In this document: positions 1-14,682 of the stretch, in pieces
Position numbering within the stretch: position 1 is the first letter of the stretch
Layout of the letters: every line of letters begins with the position of its first letter
Source of the DNA: Numida meleagris
Taxonomy: Eukaryota; Chordata; Aves; Galliformes; Numididae
Assembly: GCF_002078875.1 (NCBI RefSeq)
Contig: NC_034415.1
Location: 20,814,039-20,878,038, forward strand
DNA: 64,000 nt
Reading direction: 5' to 3'
Notes under the pieces: model-generated
What the model was told of the DNA's origin: nothing
Database searches by the model: none
What the model saw: the letters and a program-made list of their open reading frames with translations, nothing else
Position numbers and translations under genes: made by a program

Positions 1-3000
1 GGGCAACTTGAGGAATGCAGAGCAGAATTCCTCTCTGCTGGCTTTGGTTAACGCAAGTTGGGCAAAATCACGCCGCTCAAAAAAGGAAAGATTTTGCCAG
101 CTTGAATGGAAACAGCATAAAGCCTTGAAATCTGAAATGACCACTGTTTATGTTTAGAGGCCTCATTGTGTCATGCACTGTGACATGTCGGACAAAGCCC
201 GTCCTTGTTCCCCAGACATAACGATCTAAATTCAAAACAGAATGAAGTACACTGAGGAAAAAGCTGAATGCGTGAAATGGTTTCACATATTCAAGCAATG
301 CCTAAGCCCAACAAGACTAGATGGCTGAGATTTCCAGAAATCAATTCTACATGTTGTGTTATGACAAAAGAGATGCATACACACTGCTTCATGCTTCCAC
401 AGGATCCACAGAGTCCAAGATGTCGGAGACTTTTTAAAATATAAGTAATAAAGGGTTTATTCCAGATTTAATATGCCTTCTCTTTCCGAAGCCTTCTCAC
501 CTTTCAGACATTCTCATACACAAATGGGATCTAAAATGACTTGCACAATGCTCCCACGTGCCAGTCACAGCAGCAGATAAGCTTTATTCTTATGCATGGT
601 AAGAAATTGCCCTGAGGGTTAACACAGATTTTCCACTTAATTTTAACTCACTCCCAGAACCTTATTCAAAGAGCTCCTTTGAACACATACACAACTGCAT
701 CACCAGATTTGTATACGGTCAAGGCTACCACAAATCCCCTTACTTACCCACCCACAATGTTTTCTCACATCAGTTTATCTACTAAAAAAAGCACTACGAA
801 CACAACACTTACTCAACCCATTTATCTTTCATCTTACTTAAAAGGGAGAAAAACTCTTGAGAACTCAGTGAGCACCCAATATATGTAATGTACATGAGAG
901 AGCTGCAAAAATTCTAGAAACAAGACATCAGTTCCAAAACCAAACTACTTACTGTGAGGAGGGTTGTTCATTTGTTTGTTTTTTTAAAGATAAACAAGGG
1001 TGGGTTTTTTTTGTCCTTTTCATGAAATATTATAGCTAAGATCCTTCTCCACTTCCATAAATGGATGTTTTTCTTGCTCTCAGTGGGTGGTCTCAGAGTT
1101 TTGACAGAGGAACATCACAAGCTAAAAACATAGGATGCTACAGAGATAGCCCACCTGCAGCGGTGGTGGATGTGAGGGGGGGAGAGAAAAGGTGATTTCA
1201 AAGGCCAAAACAGACTGTGGTGGGGGAAACCAAAGGTCAGAAATGTATTCACAGCCCTAACAATGGGGGAGCCCTGGCAAAGTGAGCAGCCAAGAAACAC
1301 AGCTACATTAGGAAAACAAGGGGCGCAGAACGAAGCAAAAAATTTTCGCTTTCAATTTTGTTGTTACTAGATTAAAAGAAAAGCCTGAGCAAGAAAGTCA
1401 GGCATAATGCTTAGCATTGTTTTTCATGACATTAAAGTTGTTTGTTTTTAATTAGCTTCTTTTCCATTTCCATTGTATGTCAGCCAACTCAATGAAGCAA
1501 ATCTTCCTTTAAAAGCTCTGGTGTGAAGTACCTGTCAGTGCAAACACCTGCTGTGACCTTACATTGTGTTTGGTTTCTTACCTGTTTTCTACAAGGAAGT
1601 CTACCACATATTTCTTCAAACAGTAGAGATGGGCATCCATCAGCCCTGTTCTGATATGCATCCTGGGGTGCCTAGAAGAGGAAAAAAAAAATCATGGAGT
1701 TTTGCACAGCTATTTGCAAGAGTTTGGCTTTGCAATCAAGTCAGTGGATTGTGAGAAGTTCACAAAGGTAGATCTACTTCCTTCTTCCTACTGCTGGATT
1801 AGCAGACAGGAGAATAGAGCAGGCTGCCATTACTGGACTCTGTCTGCAAACTTACACCTGCTGGCCCTGGGCTGATTTGCTGCGAAAGAAAACACCTCCT
1901 CCAAGGAGTCATTACTCCTGCTACATCTTCTTATGTAAGTGGAAATTGCACATTACTGGGCAGGAAGCCAAAGTAATGGGCCCAGAGTGCTAAAAGTTAC
2001 AGTGGGTAATGTCAGGGTACAATAATTCAAAGCTTCTGGCTAAGTGCCTGCCTTAATATGCAAGGCTGTGCATGTTCCACTAGCAAACACAACACTACTG
2101 TATTTTTTCCAACTCTTCCTGGAGGCAAAGAGGGGAAGGAGATGGGGCCTGCCCACCTTCCCAGCACTACACATTATAAATGACTGTCACAGCTCGATTA
2201 CTAAGCATTTGCATCTACAGTCCAGTAAGATGGAAAATATCAGTAAAACTCCCTCTCATTGTTAGTCAAACAATGGCAAACAGGGAAGTCTTACCTTTCA
2301 GACCAGGGGCACGTTAACATCTCAGTAACTAAGTCGTCTCTATCAGATCCACTGTTTTAAGAACAAAGCCATCAACAGTCCAATTACACTGGACTGGCTC
2401 AAGACATCTGTAACTAGACTCAGTCCTGGGACTGTTAGGGAAGGAAATTACAATCCACACCTGAAAGTGCCTATATTTTCGTTTTTTCTCCTTTGATGCT
2501 CGGACTTTGTAATGGAGTCTGAATGAACACATCTTATCAGTATCTTCCAGCCAACTTTGTTCCCTTATTCCAGGACACACTCAAGTCAGATGTTTGTGAT
2601 CAAGATCACCTTTATTAATTAGCTAAGAAGAGGGATCAATCACAACTTAGGCCAGTACATGTATAAGTAAACCAGTATTAACACACTGAATGTCTATTAA
2701 TACCAAAGCTACCAAGAGTATCAAGCATTCTACTAAGCCATTTTTCAGTGCATATCTTGATTAATACTCTGAACAACCAAAGGCCTTAAAATTTTATAAA
2801 TTCAGATGGCATTTCTCAAGCATGTCATTCAATTCAAGTGTATTTTCAACTAGTGATACATTCTGCAAGGCCCACTTGCAAGGAAAAGTTCCTATATGAG
2901 TAGGATGGCACTTTGGAGTAAGTATATGGTACTAAGAAGTGATAGATACACCTCCAGTAGATTACTTCATTAACAAAACATGAGCTCACCTAGCAGTGCT

Positions 3001-3283
3001 CCAGTACTGATGTTATCAGTGGCCCAGATGTTGCTGTGGAAGTCAGCCCAAATAGCAATGTTCCTTATGCAAGGAAAGGGAATCTAATGAGCTTAATGAG
3101 GTCTTGCTTTTACAAATTTGCAAACTTGCTACTGCTCTGCATCCAGAGGATGGTTTCCTCATCGTGGATTTATGGGATGGAGAAATTTTCTATCTTCTCT
3201 GAGAAAAAAAGCTCTCTTGTATTTATGAAATGAATATGTTAATTAATAAAATGAGTGAAAGAGACAAATAGAAAAGTAAAACA

Positions 3284-3330
3284 GGGAAGAAAGCAGGTAA
3301 GATAAATAAAAGCAGGTAAGAAATAAAAAA
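3284..3330. repeat. Short direct duplication in A/G-rich DNA
   Basis: Two copies of an AAGCAGGTAAGA/TAAATAAA-type unit occur side by side in a low-complexity stretch. Confidence 0.5.
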
Positions 3331-4229
3331 ATTAATTAAATATAAAAAGAGGAAAAAATTTTTTAACTTGAAGATGACAGAGCTTCAGTGCCAGAATGCC
3401 ACTTTTTTTTTCTCTTTTCAAGCTTCCCTTTAAATTCTAGGCAGGGGATGGTGAGGAGGCTACAGACATCAGGCAGAACAGTGTAAACCAGGAATTCCTC
3501 AGTAAGTGCCTATTCTGCTGCCAGTGTCTGAGCAGCTTTCACACATCCAGTCTCCCCACCTGCAAACTGGAATGACACTACTTAGCCACTGAGGATATGT
3601 AACTACATACAAGTATTATACCAGGTTTAACAGTAGCTAAGCATCTTTATAACAGTTACATAAAATCTGTATAAGACAGAGTAGCACAGCGCTACCCCAG
3701 CTGCAGCTTCATCACCCCTTGAGTGATGAAAATCCAGCCAGATCACAAGATGTACTGAAACACCACTCTAAGTTGGCTTTCAGTGTAGAATATATGAACA
3801 ATAATGGAATGTCATGCTGAACAAGAGGGAGGTCCCACAATGAAAATCCTCTCAAACACAGACCACCTAAGAGATCTGCAACAGAATAGTCCCATAGATT
3901 AATATTATAATCACAGTCTCAGAGGTCAAACAGGCAAGTTTGGGCACATGCATAAACAAAACCGTGATTGCTGTAAACCAGACTCCAGGAGAAAACAGCC
4001 ACAGTAACCCAGGCTGATAAGGGCACTGTCTCATAACAAGCCACTAAAGATGACGCTCATTTTCATTGACTAACACTTAAACCAGTTTACCTTCAGGTAA
4101 AAGAACAGGAGTCAAATAATCTAATAGATAACAGCAAACTCCATCACCATTTCAAATGAGCATCTGGTTACTCATACGGAAAGCCGTGCTCCCTACCCAT
4201 GCCTCTGATCTCCCCCTCCATCAGCTAAT

Positions 4230-5750
4230 CTTTACAACATATGAAAAACGAGCCAGACGCAAGAACAGCTGATACGGAAAGAATCGAATAACAAACAATG
4301 CGGGCGCTGAGAGCTGGCGCACCTACACTTATCGCTCGGAAGGAGATAATGCAGAGCACGTTTAATTATATCATCAAAGCAACAGAGAAGGTAGTGGGAG
4401 GGGCTGGCTGCAGATGGGTACGTGTTAATGCATGCAGGGTTGGGTAGTTTATCAAAAGAGAAAGGCTGGATATATATCCGAGAGGGTCACCGTAGAGATG
4501 AAAGTTGCAACAGCCATTGTTGGAGCTCTTTAATGAGCGAGGAATGTCAAATGTGAAGCCTCTAAGAATCGTACCAATTACTACATGAACTTCAGTTCAA
4601 TCTAGCAAATGTAATCAAGCACGAGTCATTAAAATACATGGTAAAACTCCCATTGGCGCTGCCACTATAGCATCTATTATGGTCTGTGCTCTTGTGCAAG
4701 GGAGGGGTCTGCTCCCCGTTGTATGCGCTGTGTGTTATGTTAAGTGATGGCAGATTTCAGCCCTAATGATGCAGCACGGAGGGCTCCCTGGCAGAAAGTT
4801 GACAATGAGGAAGCTCAGAGAGATCTGCTGAGAAGTGAGGAAAAGATCGGCAATTAAATGAGCAATTTCAAAGAATGCAAGTCAATGTGTAAAATTAGCT
4901 TTTATCAGCGCCTAATTCCACAAAATCCTGACTCGGGATGAGAGAGCATAAAGGTCTGCAAGAGGCCTTAAAAAGGCCTGTGCCCATAATTCCTCACGCG
5001 CCATTGTGAAATAATAAGCAGTACTAACAGGATTGATGCATGCTTCGTACATGGCATCGCTTTGAAAGCGGAGCCCCAAGGTTTTTTCTCCCCGATAACC
5101 TCTCTCGGGATTTCCTCCCTCGGGGAAATCAAGCACTGATAGAGCAACCTTCCCTTGTTAAAGGCAAAAAGACGGACAATTGTTTCAACTGTAAACTAAT
5201 TAAGAGAGATTACCACCGAGAGCTGGAGGTTCCAAGCAGCCCCGCACTCCCACTGACAGTGTGATAATGCCAGGCTGAGGTCAAAATCATAAATCTGAAG
5301 GGAGCGCACACAGTGCTTAAAGCCAAAAAGCCTCTCTACTAAGCATGGGATATTGCCACATTAACCTCAGCACCTCACAAATAAACTAGCTGAGAAAGAG
5401 AAATCCCATGGCCTCCTTCCCTTTAACTTCATACAGCTGTTGGTGGAAAATATGGAGGTCTTTAAATAATCTCAAGGACCCGGGGCTATCTGTACTCCAA
5501 CACTAATCCGAGCAGTGACATAAGAAGGCGGCAATCATGGCTACTATTAACCTGGCTTCTGCGCTGATATGTGAATTACATCCACTGTGGGCTTATGGAG
5601 TATTAGTTCATCTCCCTGTCATCCCTCTAAGAAAAAATAAATAAAAGCACTCTAAGTGCAAATGATGGATTCTATGCATTTATTTGCTAAGCAATTGCGA
5701 GTAGCTCACATAGCCTGCGTAGCTGAAGCGTATCACTTTCTCCCCCCTCT
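4230..5750. promoter_or_regulatory. Candidate conserved non-coding block
   Basis: Unique, non-repetitive intronic sequence has many homeodomain-type TAATTA/ATTA cores, TGATTGAC/TGACAG-like and E-box motifs, and more CpG than its surroundings. Its texture is that of vertebrate conserved non-coding elements. This is pattern judgement only; no alignment was possible. Confidence 0.35.
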
Positions 5751-6061
5751 CACAACACACATTGTATTCTTGCAAGTGTACCATCCCCTTCCAACACACT
5801 GAGCTGACCCTGCTTGTCTGCATGGAGGTGGTGCTCTACTGCTGATACAAAGCTAGTGTACAGACCCACACTAAGAGAAGTCTTACAGCAAAAGCTGCCA
5901 GACCACCTTTCATGTCTCGAGCATTCCTACTTTTAAAGGGAAAAAAAAATCCCTAAAATGTATTGCTCATTTACGGGACAGCTCTTGGCTGTAAACTCGC
6001 TAATAATAAAAGGCCACTGTTACACTGGCTCTTCAAAAATCCCAGACACCTTATGACCTTA

Positions 6062-6118
6062 ATTTTACACAGTGCTTTTTGGCCAAAAGGATCCCAAAGC
6101 ACTTAGCAAAATGAATGT
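6062..6118. repeat. Old SINE/LINE-like remnant
   Basis: ATTTTACACAGTGCTTTTTG and AAGGATCCCAAAGCACTTAG resemble the same ancient repeat phrase as the copy near 30.4 kb. Tentative. Confidence 0.33.
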
Positions 6119-9100
6119 CCCCACTGTACGGTGGGCCCCGCGTTGCCCACCAGTGAAATGCTGCCATCTCTGGGCTGAACAGCAGCAGCTGTGGTGCACG
6201 GCTCCACTCGCTGTCCTGGGTTGTCCTGCAAAACTGGGCCCGGCCACCCGCTTTCTTCCAGCTCTGCAGGAGGGCTGAGCAAGGTTTAACTAGAGGAATC
6301 ACATCATCTATCATAAAACGGCTCAGGCTGGCAGTATGCTGTTTCTCAGGTGGAAGAACTGGTTCAGCTGTGTTCTGAGGAACACCTGGGTGATGTAAAG
6401 CAGCTGGCAGGGAGAGGAGCAGGGCACAACCTGGCAGAAATGCCATCACCAAGCTGGATTTAAAGGTGGCACGGCCTACTGCTGCCTGTCTTACGGACCA
6501 TGCCATGGCCTCCCTATGACCCTGACCTCTGCCTCTGAAGCTCAGTCACCCCAAGCTCCTGCTGTTTCTCTTCCTTCAATTTTCTAACAACCTTATTTAC
6601 AAAAACAAGAGGGCATCATACAACACACTTTGGTCCCTTGAGGGTCTAGCAGGAAAGGACGCGGCATGTTCACAGCCCAGCTCTCCCATCAGACACGCCA
6701 GCACCTGCCTGCAGTCAGCCTGCAGACACCCAGGGACGCAACACTTCATCCTCCCAAAGCTGCTTCTGCAGAGGCCCTGCACCAGGAATGGCAAGTAGTT
6801 CTAAAGCCAAATGTTTTATTGATCTAATGACCTGGAGTTGCTTGAAAGCCTTCCGAATAATAAATATTTTTCATTTATAACCTTCACCATGTGCCATTTT
6901 TCTTTGTTGTATTAAATTATTAATATGCTCATGAGACTCTAATACAAATTATGAACCTACTTCTGACAAGAAGATGTTGAAAACTTTTTGGTAAAGAAAT
7001 GTGCTTTCATTGAAAGCCAAAGATTAAGTCATTTTCTCTAGAATGAAGAGTACAGGTTAGCAGGCAGAGCTCAGGATTAATATTTGTTCAAGGTCAGTAA
7101 TGGTTTACAATAAGTCAGCGTGACCTTCTGTACAAAAGTCTCATTATCTTGGCACCGACGCCACGATTTAACATTTACGTCTGTCCGACCTCAGTGCTGA
7201 GCAGCGAGGGTGCTGACGGCTGCGTGGCCAACCCATCGGACAGCCCCGTGCAGAATGTTTTTCCTCACCCTGCTCCAGCTTCCTCTTAGGAAAACGAGAA
7301 CAGCAGCAACTCCTCGCCCGTCCCAAGAGGAGGAACGCTCCCTGGGTGCATGAGCATCCCGTGGGAGCACGCCCACACAGCTGCTGGGATCAGCAGTTTC
7401 CCTCAGCTTGGTTCAAGGGGCTGCTCTGCCACACTGACTGCTAACAGCCGTAAGGAACAACGCGAGGGCTGGGGCTCCCCACGGCCACCCTACCCTCTTC
7501 TCCTTTCCCTGCCCTCCACTGAAATCCAGGCTGTGCACATCTTTTACACTAGATGCTTTTCTACTAGGCGCGGGTCTGCTAGAACACCCACATGCTTCAC
7601 TTGGAAAACAAAAGAGAGACCAACATGAGAATAAGGACAGAGTTTGGTATGGAGAGGAGAATACACTAAAGGAGGGCTGGGACTGCCAGAGACATTATTA
7701 ATAGGTTCTACCCTTGAGCTCCAGCAGCTACTTGTTCTGCACACAGAGAAAAAGGATTAATCAAGCCTTGCACGTAAAGTTCCTTTCTGTGGTGCGCCAA
7801 AATATTTAAAGCAGTACATACGAAGTGTAAGCCTTTTTATTATACACATTCAATGTAATAATCTTATGCTACAGTTAAGGCTGGGATGACAATGAAGTAG
7901 ATTACTGTGCACTATAACCAATTCAATTCCATCACAACAGGACATGGCTTAGTCACTTCGTTCAGATCTGGTATTTGAGCTTATTTTTCTTATGCTGAGC
8001 TAAACTGTGACTTAAGAGATTTAATCAAGCTTTGGGAAATGCTTTCTTTGCTAAAGGAGGAGAAAGAACTAAAAGTCTGCACCTGGCAACCTAATGATTT
8101 CCAATTTTCAGCTCATTTTGCTTCCTTCTTAGTGGAAATTCACCTTAGCAAATAATTGTTCCGTAAGATCACCAGGGCTGAAAGGATGACAACACATAAG
8201 AGGAACAAGTTTTAAGCAAACAAGTGAAGCTGGAGGATTGCATAGAGGCTACTGAAGAACAGCAGTTCCTGCTGATCCCTCCTACACCAGTTCCCAAAGG
8301 GCCGAGCAGCAGACATATGATATATTTTCTTAAATCAAATAATTACAGTAAATGCATGGGAAACAGTGAAACTGAATCCTGGGTCAAAGCTGTAGGTCAT
8401 GAGCAATATACAGCTTAAACACAGGAAGGTTGCCACAGTTTCTTTATGTCACTGCCCTAGACTTGAATGCAAACAAAACCATACCCAGCACCACACTTTG
8501 CTGATCGGAGCCTTGCTCCTGAAGGCTCCAAGGGTGTTCTGTGCCTCTTGGATGAAGGAGCATCTTCCTCATGGCTAGAACTTAAAGCGTAGCATCTGCA
8601 AAATGTGGGTACCTCACGAGAACCTTCTTCACTATCAGTTGCTTACAATTTAAAATCTATTTTGAAACCTGTTCGTGTGCTTAGGCCATACCTGATTGTT
8701 CACTTTCCTTTGACAGTACAGCACTCGAACAAATTCTGCCTCACTAAAGGAAAACAGAGCTCAAGTCATGCCTCAGCCCCTGCATTCAGGTACATCCTCA
8801 GGCACATGGCAGCCTGGAGGTAGGGTAACATCAGTTTTAGGTCATGAGATCTCAGGGCACTGAAAGCCAACAGGGCTCAGGCCAGCGTCAGCATTCAAAT
8901 ACTGCCCAGCTCTGCAGAGAAGAAATACAGCAAGTGGTATAAATGCCACACAAGTAAAACAGAGATACTTACATACTCTTCCACTTTGAAAGACACTATG
9001 GTATTTATCAGCAATATTTTAGAAGTATCAAATATGAACAGCATTAAAACAAAGCCTTATAATTAGAGAATGCATCATTCTTTGTACAGAGTGACAACAG

Positions 9101-9970
9101 AATTTAAAACCAAAAGGGAATTAAAGTCCGGCTGAAGCCAAATGTAGACTTCTCTTCCTTTTCCAACCAAAAATAACTCTAAGAGTAATTCTTCTAATAC
9201 GCAACTTGCATTTTACAAAACATCATCAGAAATACCAGGGGACGATGAACATAAAGATCAGGGGAAAAAAATGACATAGGAACATTTGCTACCACAAGAA
9301 GAGTTTAACATCCACCTAAAGTCCAAGTTTGCATTCTTTAAACAAGTAATTACAGCAGTTACAACCACATTGCTTTAGTTTCTGATTAGACCGGATTACT
9401 CATAACTTAAAATTTCCAGATTTGTTAATGGCCGTAACAGAAGTTACTGCAGCACATTACTGTAAGATTCCGAGCTTACACATAAAATGCTTTCAGGAGG
9501 ACACTGAAGTTGGAGTGCTACAGCATTAAGCCCGACTGAACATAAACATACACTGCACTGAGGACAGAGCGGAATTTCCAACATTTTTCCTCATCTTTCA
9601 CCCATTGCTAGGACCTGGATAACAGCTTAAAATTGAGCAGAGGGAATTTCACTCCTCTTACACAGCTATAATATGGCTGCTAGAAAACTGCAGAGGACAA
9701 GAGAAAATCCTGGCCAATTCAATGCAGTGAAATGATATTTTTGAACTGTAAGTTAACTTCTGCCCTTGGATAATTACTGCTAAATTAGAAACCTCACACA
9801 AACAAGAGCTCTGTACAGCTCAGCAAGTGCCAACTCCATACAGCAGGAGGGAATTACCTTTAATTAGAAGAGATGGGCAGCTTTCATTTTAAAAAGTCTT
9901 GAAAGAAAAGTTGTCTTGACACCTTATAAGACATTGCTCAGTATATTTTCATAGTCTAAATACTGATATG

Positions 9971-9996
9971 ATTTATTTATTTATTTATTTATTTTT
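9971..9996. repeat. (ATTT)n microsatellite
   Basis: Six tandem ATTT units read directly. Confidence 0.9.
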
Positions 9997-12900
9997 CAGA
10001 TATCATTACAAAGTCCAGTTCCAGGCTAAAATTAGCAGGCATTTTATCACTGTGATGCAGGACATCAGCACACCTGCTGTCTGGAGACAGCTTGGCTTCA
10101 GTAATTAAATAGATAGGAGAAAAGTCATTAATCTAGACTTCAGCGGTCCCTAATGATGAAAGCGGTAATACAGAGCCATTTTCACCACTGATCACAAGCC
10201 AAGATTGAAAAGCAAAAGGAGAAGACAGCAGCTGGACCCTCTGCTATCTGCAGTAGTGATTCAAACCACGCAGGCTTGAGGCAATGAGATGTCTGTGGTG
10301 GGTAAGAGAGTTTAGATGCCTCCACAATTTGCTCTTCAAACAATTCTCTGTACCAAGACCAGAGCAGCAACAAATGCAATCCTTCTCCTTTACAAGGCTA
10401 AACTCATAGCAGGGCAAACTCCCCATCTTGAAACACTTAGCTTCACAAAAAGAAAAAGAAAACACATAGTAGATGACCTGAAGATTATCATTTACAGTTT
10501 TATGGCAACCTCAAATACTATTAAAATGAAACAACTTCTATTCCCTTCTTGCTTGGAAGAGACTGGGACTATTCCATCTGTGGTTGTGGACTGCTTCAGT
10601 ATTAGCCAACTGCATAAACGAAACTAGTGTCAAAATTAAGTTTTAAATGGCTTGAGGTTTATAGGAATTAAAGAAGGAAAAATTAAATTTGAAACTCTGC
10701 TTGTTTACTAGCACTAATTAAATATGCCAGATTTCTGGGCAAGCTTCCGAGCCTGTGGCTACTACGTTACTGGCTTGTAAAACAGTCAACAAGTACACGA
10801 GTACAAAGCACAAATACAATAACAGAGATTTCGTGTGCAGTCCTGCCCATAGTTTGTAAAGAAAAAATGTATTGGAAACAATCTGTAACTATAAAGACCT
10901 GTGCTAAGCCTCTAGACTCTATTAGTAATATAAAAAAGGGGCCAAGTCTACAAAGGTTGTTTTTGCAGAGAACAGCATTAAAAAAAAAAATCAGAGAGAG
11001 GTAAGAAGCAGTAAGCACAACCAAAATGAACAGGAAGCTTTAAAAGATGTGTTACGTTTCCTTCTTCCAATGTGAGCTTCTGGGCTCTGCTCTGAAAGTA
11101 TTTTGCTATTAAAAATAAAAGGGAGGTTTTGCACTTAACTGAAGCAGTGGGTCTGATTATTCACACCAAGGAATATAAATGGTAGATTTTGTGATTATAT
11201 TGGAATTCATTAAAAATGTGTTTATATTAAAAAGCCAAAAACTCACATCCAACGCACGACAAGGACAATATCACAACAGCATGTCTATTTAGATTATAAA
11301 TTCTTAAGGCAGGTACTATCTTTGCACTAGTTCATTTAAGATGTAGAAAGCCATGAGCTCGCAGCCTATGAGCACACTATAAAGCCATTAAGAAGGAACA
11401 AACTAAAGCCACCTTCAGCTGAAAGGCAGGCTCTGGCAGCTGCTCACCCAGGCATGCAGATGAAACAAAGCAGAACAGAACGTAAGGGTACCTGCCCCAG
11501 ACACAGGTGGGGCAGGAGATGAGGGGACAGAAGATCCCATGGCCTACACGCTGTTCTTCGCACATCCTTCTTTCAGGACACGCTTCCAATTTATTTGCAG
11601 GGTCTCCAGAGAAGTGGCAAACAACTTTCAATGAGGAAACACCGGAGGACGATTTGCTGCCTCAACAGCTTCAAACTGAACAGCCTTGTACAGTGACTCA
11701 AGTGAATGTATGTTCCCACTGTACAGTAGCCTTGCTCAACTGCAAGGAAACCAGGAATTATGCTTCAATAAAAACTCAACCACACAAATATTCTGCTATA
11801 AAAACAAGGCATAAACATACAGCTCTCCAACTTCCAGAATCACGTACACGAGGCAGAGGGAAACGATATAAAAGTAACTAGGTTTTTGTTTATATCTCGG
11901 ATTTACAAGAGGAATTCCAGAAACAACGTTCTTCCACAGAGGCACTGATTTAATTAACCCGCATAGCGCACTTTATTTGTATTTGGATCTCTGACGTACA
12001 TTGATTAAAAAAACAAAAACAACAACTACACAACAGATACATAGAAAACCACTTACTAGGCCTTCTCTATGCCCAGGTGCAGCTAAAAATTTCAAGCACA
12101 CTCTCATGGGCTCTTCCTTACATACAAACGATACTTTATAGTATATACAAATTATGTATGTTTTCAATTAAAAACATGACCAGATTGATTGGATCATACC
12201 ATCCTGCAAACCAGCTGAAACTCAAATACAAACTGAAGCCCCAAAGCAATTTCTGGAAGTATAAACTGTACGGCGTAGCAGTTCTATTTCTGGTAAGGAG
12301 AATCACCTCACCTTTCAAAGTGCCTCTAGAAGTGACAGCAGTGCTTAAAAACACACTGTTGTTCAGCAGGGAAATAGCTACATTAATAAAAGACACTCCA
12401 AAATCATTCAGAAACGTCCTCTGGGGAAAATCTGGGCTTATCAAGTCAGCGCACGATGATCATGTAACAGGAGAACACTTAACTTCTCACTGTTTAGAAC
12501 TTTTAATCTCAATTTTGGGTCTTTCTCATCTAACTGGCTGTCATAATTAGTTCCTCAGAGGTGTGAATGCAGGACTGATTCTCTTCAGGACAAACAGTGG
12601 CAGTGAGGGGGATGTTACTGCTTAGAGTAATGAACAAGACTAATGAGAAGTGTTTCTCACACACTTTTTTCCCCACCATATTTTGATCCACATCAGTACA
12701 AATCATCTCTAGCTGTCCTTCCTCCCATTAGATTTAAACCCCAAAGTATTCCAGAATTTTGGGCTTTCTGAACTTCCTGTCATTTGAAGATTCGTGCTTA
12801 AGACTCAACAGCTTTCTAAGAGATGCACAAATTCACATCCTTGCATCAAACTACCAATGCCTTCAAGATGGTAAAACGATCTTTAATGACTTCAAAAATA

Positions 12901-13015
12901 GAAAGGAGGAAATGGGTAAAGTGACAAACTTCTTTGCATCAGGTTACTCACCTGTTCTTCAGCCTTGACATCTGGCATTTCTGCTGTTCATTGCATTCTT
13001 GCCTTCCATGTACGT

Positions 13016-13292
13016 TAGAATTATAGAACCACTTAGGTTGGAAAGGACCTCCAAGATCACCAAGTCCAGCCATCAACCCGACCTACAGCATCCCATTCCT
13101 TAGTGCCGCATCTACACGTCTCTGAAATACCTCCAGCACTGGGGCTCCACCACTTCCAGGGCAACCCATTCCAACGCCTGACCACCCCATCTGAGAAGAA
13201 ATTCCTCCTTTACACCCAATCTAAACCTCTTCTGGAACAACTGGAGACCGCTTCCTCATGTTCTACATCTTCGTTTATGCGCATGATCTTTG
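13016..13292 (-). mobile_element. CR1 LINE 3' fragment
   Basis: The plus strand reads the reverse complement of the avian CR1 3' end. It starts with TAGAATTATAGAACCACTTA and TTGGAAAGGACCTCCAAGAT, then has CTCCAGCACTGGGGCTCCAC and GAGAAGAAATTCCTCCTTTA. The element is therefore on the minus strand and 5' truncated. No reverse transcriptase sequence is present. Confidence 0.9.
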
Positions 13293-14665
13293 AGGTCAGT
13301 ATTTAGCAGGGCAGTATCACCTTTTGTATTACCACAATCCATGGTTCAGAAAGAATCAAGCCTTCATGCACAAAGTATTCATTCAAAAGTGAACAAGCAG
13401 ATCACACATGGCTATCCAAATCCCTTCAAAAGTATTTTTTAAAACAGATGACCCATAGGAAATTGTTGGCATACTTCAAAAACATTCAGAAAAAAATGAA
13501 AGCAATTAGTCTTTGGAGTGATAGTCTTCTAGAGGGCATTACTTTTCTACTACAGAAAGTAAGCTATCTGAAGAACTGTAAAAGATTAAATGTTTTATAT
13601 TTGCATTTCGGTGGAGCCTGAAAGCGATGACCAAAGCTGTAAATGTGGGTAGCAAAAAGGCAACTCTTATCTCAGAATTTTGAAGCTGCCATCAGATGGC
13701 CCAACTGGAAGTGGCCATCAGCAAAGCAAATGCAAGGATTGACAAACATACGCATCACCCTTTATCCAGGGTAATATGGACCTGAGGAAGCCCTGGCAAT
13801 ACTACTGCCCCAGCTCTGGAGCTGGCTCCCACCAGGTGCCCCCAGCTCCTCCTTGCATGGGAGCTGCACCAACGCCCACTACACGCTGCCAGCCGGCCCT
13901 GGCAGAAGCACAGATGCTTGTATGTTAGCTCAGGTGCAGTGCCAGACTCAAGGCAGTATTTGTAAAACCAGGTCACATGCAGGCAAGGAACCACCTATCT
14001 GCAAATTTCACAGTGTGCACTCAGGAATAGTGGCTTGCTAAGAGGAAACAAATCATATTTCATTTTTCACTGTGTGTCCAATGCTTTCCTGTGAAAAACT
14101 GGAGAGTGAGTAGTATTATACACAATAATACATTTGAGTATTACTGGGGTCTGACAGATGAAACAACGTGAGTGCTGAAACTGAAAATCTGGGGATAAAC
14201 ACGATCTGTGGCTCATGCTGCATGCAATGTTACACCAGCTGCTTCCTGCAGATTGTTTTAGCAAGTACTGTGCTGACTCTAAACGCAGGAAAGACAACAG
14301 TTCATACCCCGTACCCAAAGTAGCATTTCACATTTACATTACTGACATAAACATTCATGAGTTATGCCTGTATGAGGCCGGAGAAGTAATATTGTGTTTA
14401 TTTTAAAAAGCAAAGAAATTATGAGACACAAATATGAAGCGGACTTCTTGAGGCCACAAAGGCAAGTAGAAGTGAGATCTCTTTGTATGTTATTTACAAG
14501 ATATTCTTAATGCAAACACGTGATAGCAAGTCAACTGACATGGTATTTTTCAACCTTTCCAGCATCAGATCACCAAGAGGAAAAGAGAACAATACTGCTG
14601 TGAACAGAAAGGTAGCTTATTTCAATGCTTTTCTACGACTATCAAACAGATTGTTTCTATTTTAC

Positions 14666-14682
14666 TTTTTTTTTTTTTTTTT
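14666..14682. repeat. Poly-T tract (17)
   Basis: A T17 homopolymer read directly. Confidence 0.9.

Noticed and set aside
6051..6506. 151-codon minus frame
   Set aside because: It lies in a locally GC-rich intron segment that begins inside an old repeat remnant. No homology recognised.
12077..12550. 157-codon plus frame in the first long intron
   Set aside because: No recognisable family, no start or splice context, and an equally long frame on the opposite strand.
13103..13306. Plus-strand frame in the CR1 fragment
   Set aside because: It is the reverse strand of the CR1 3' region and not a protein gene.
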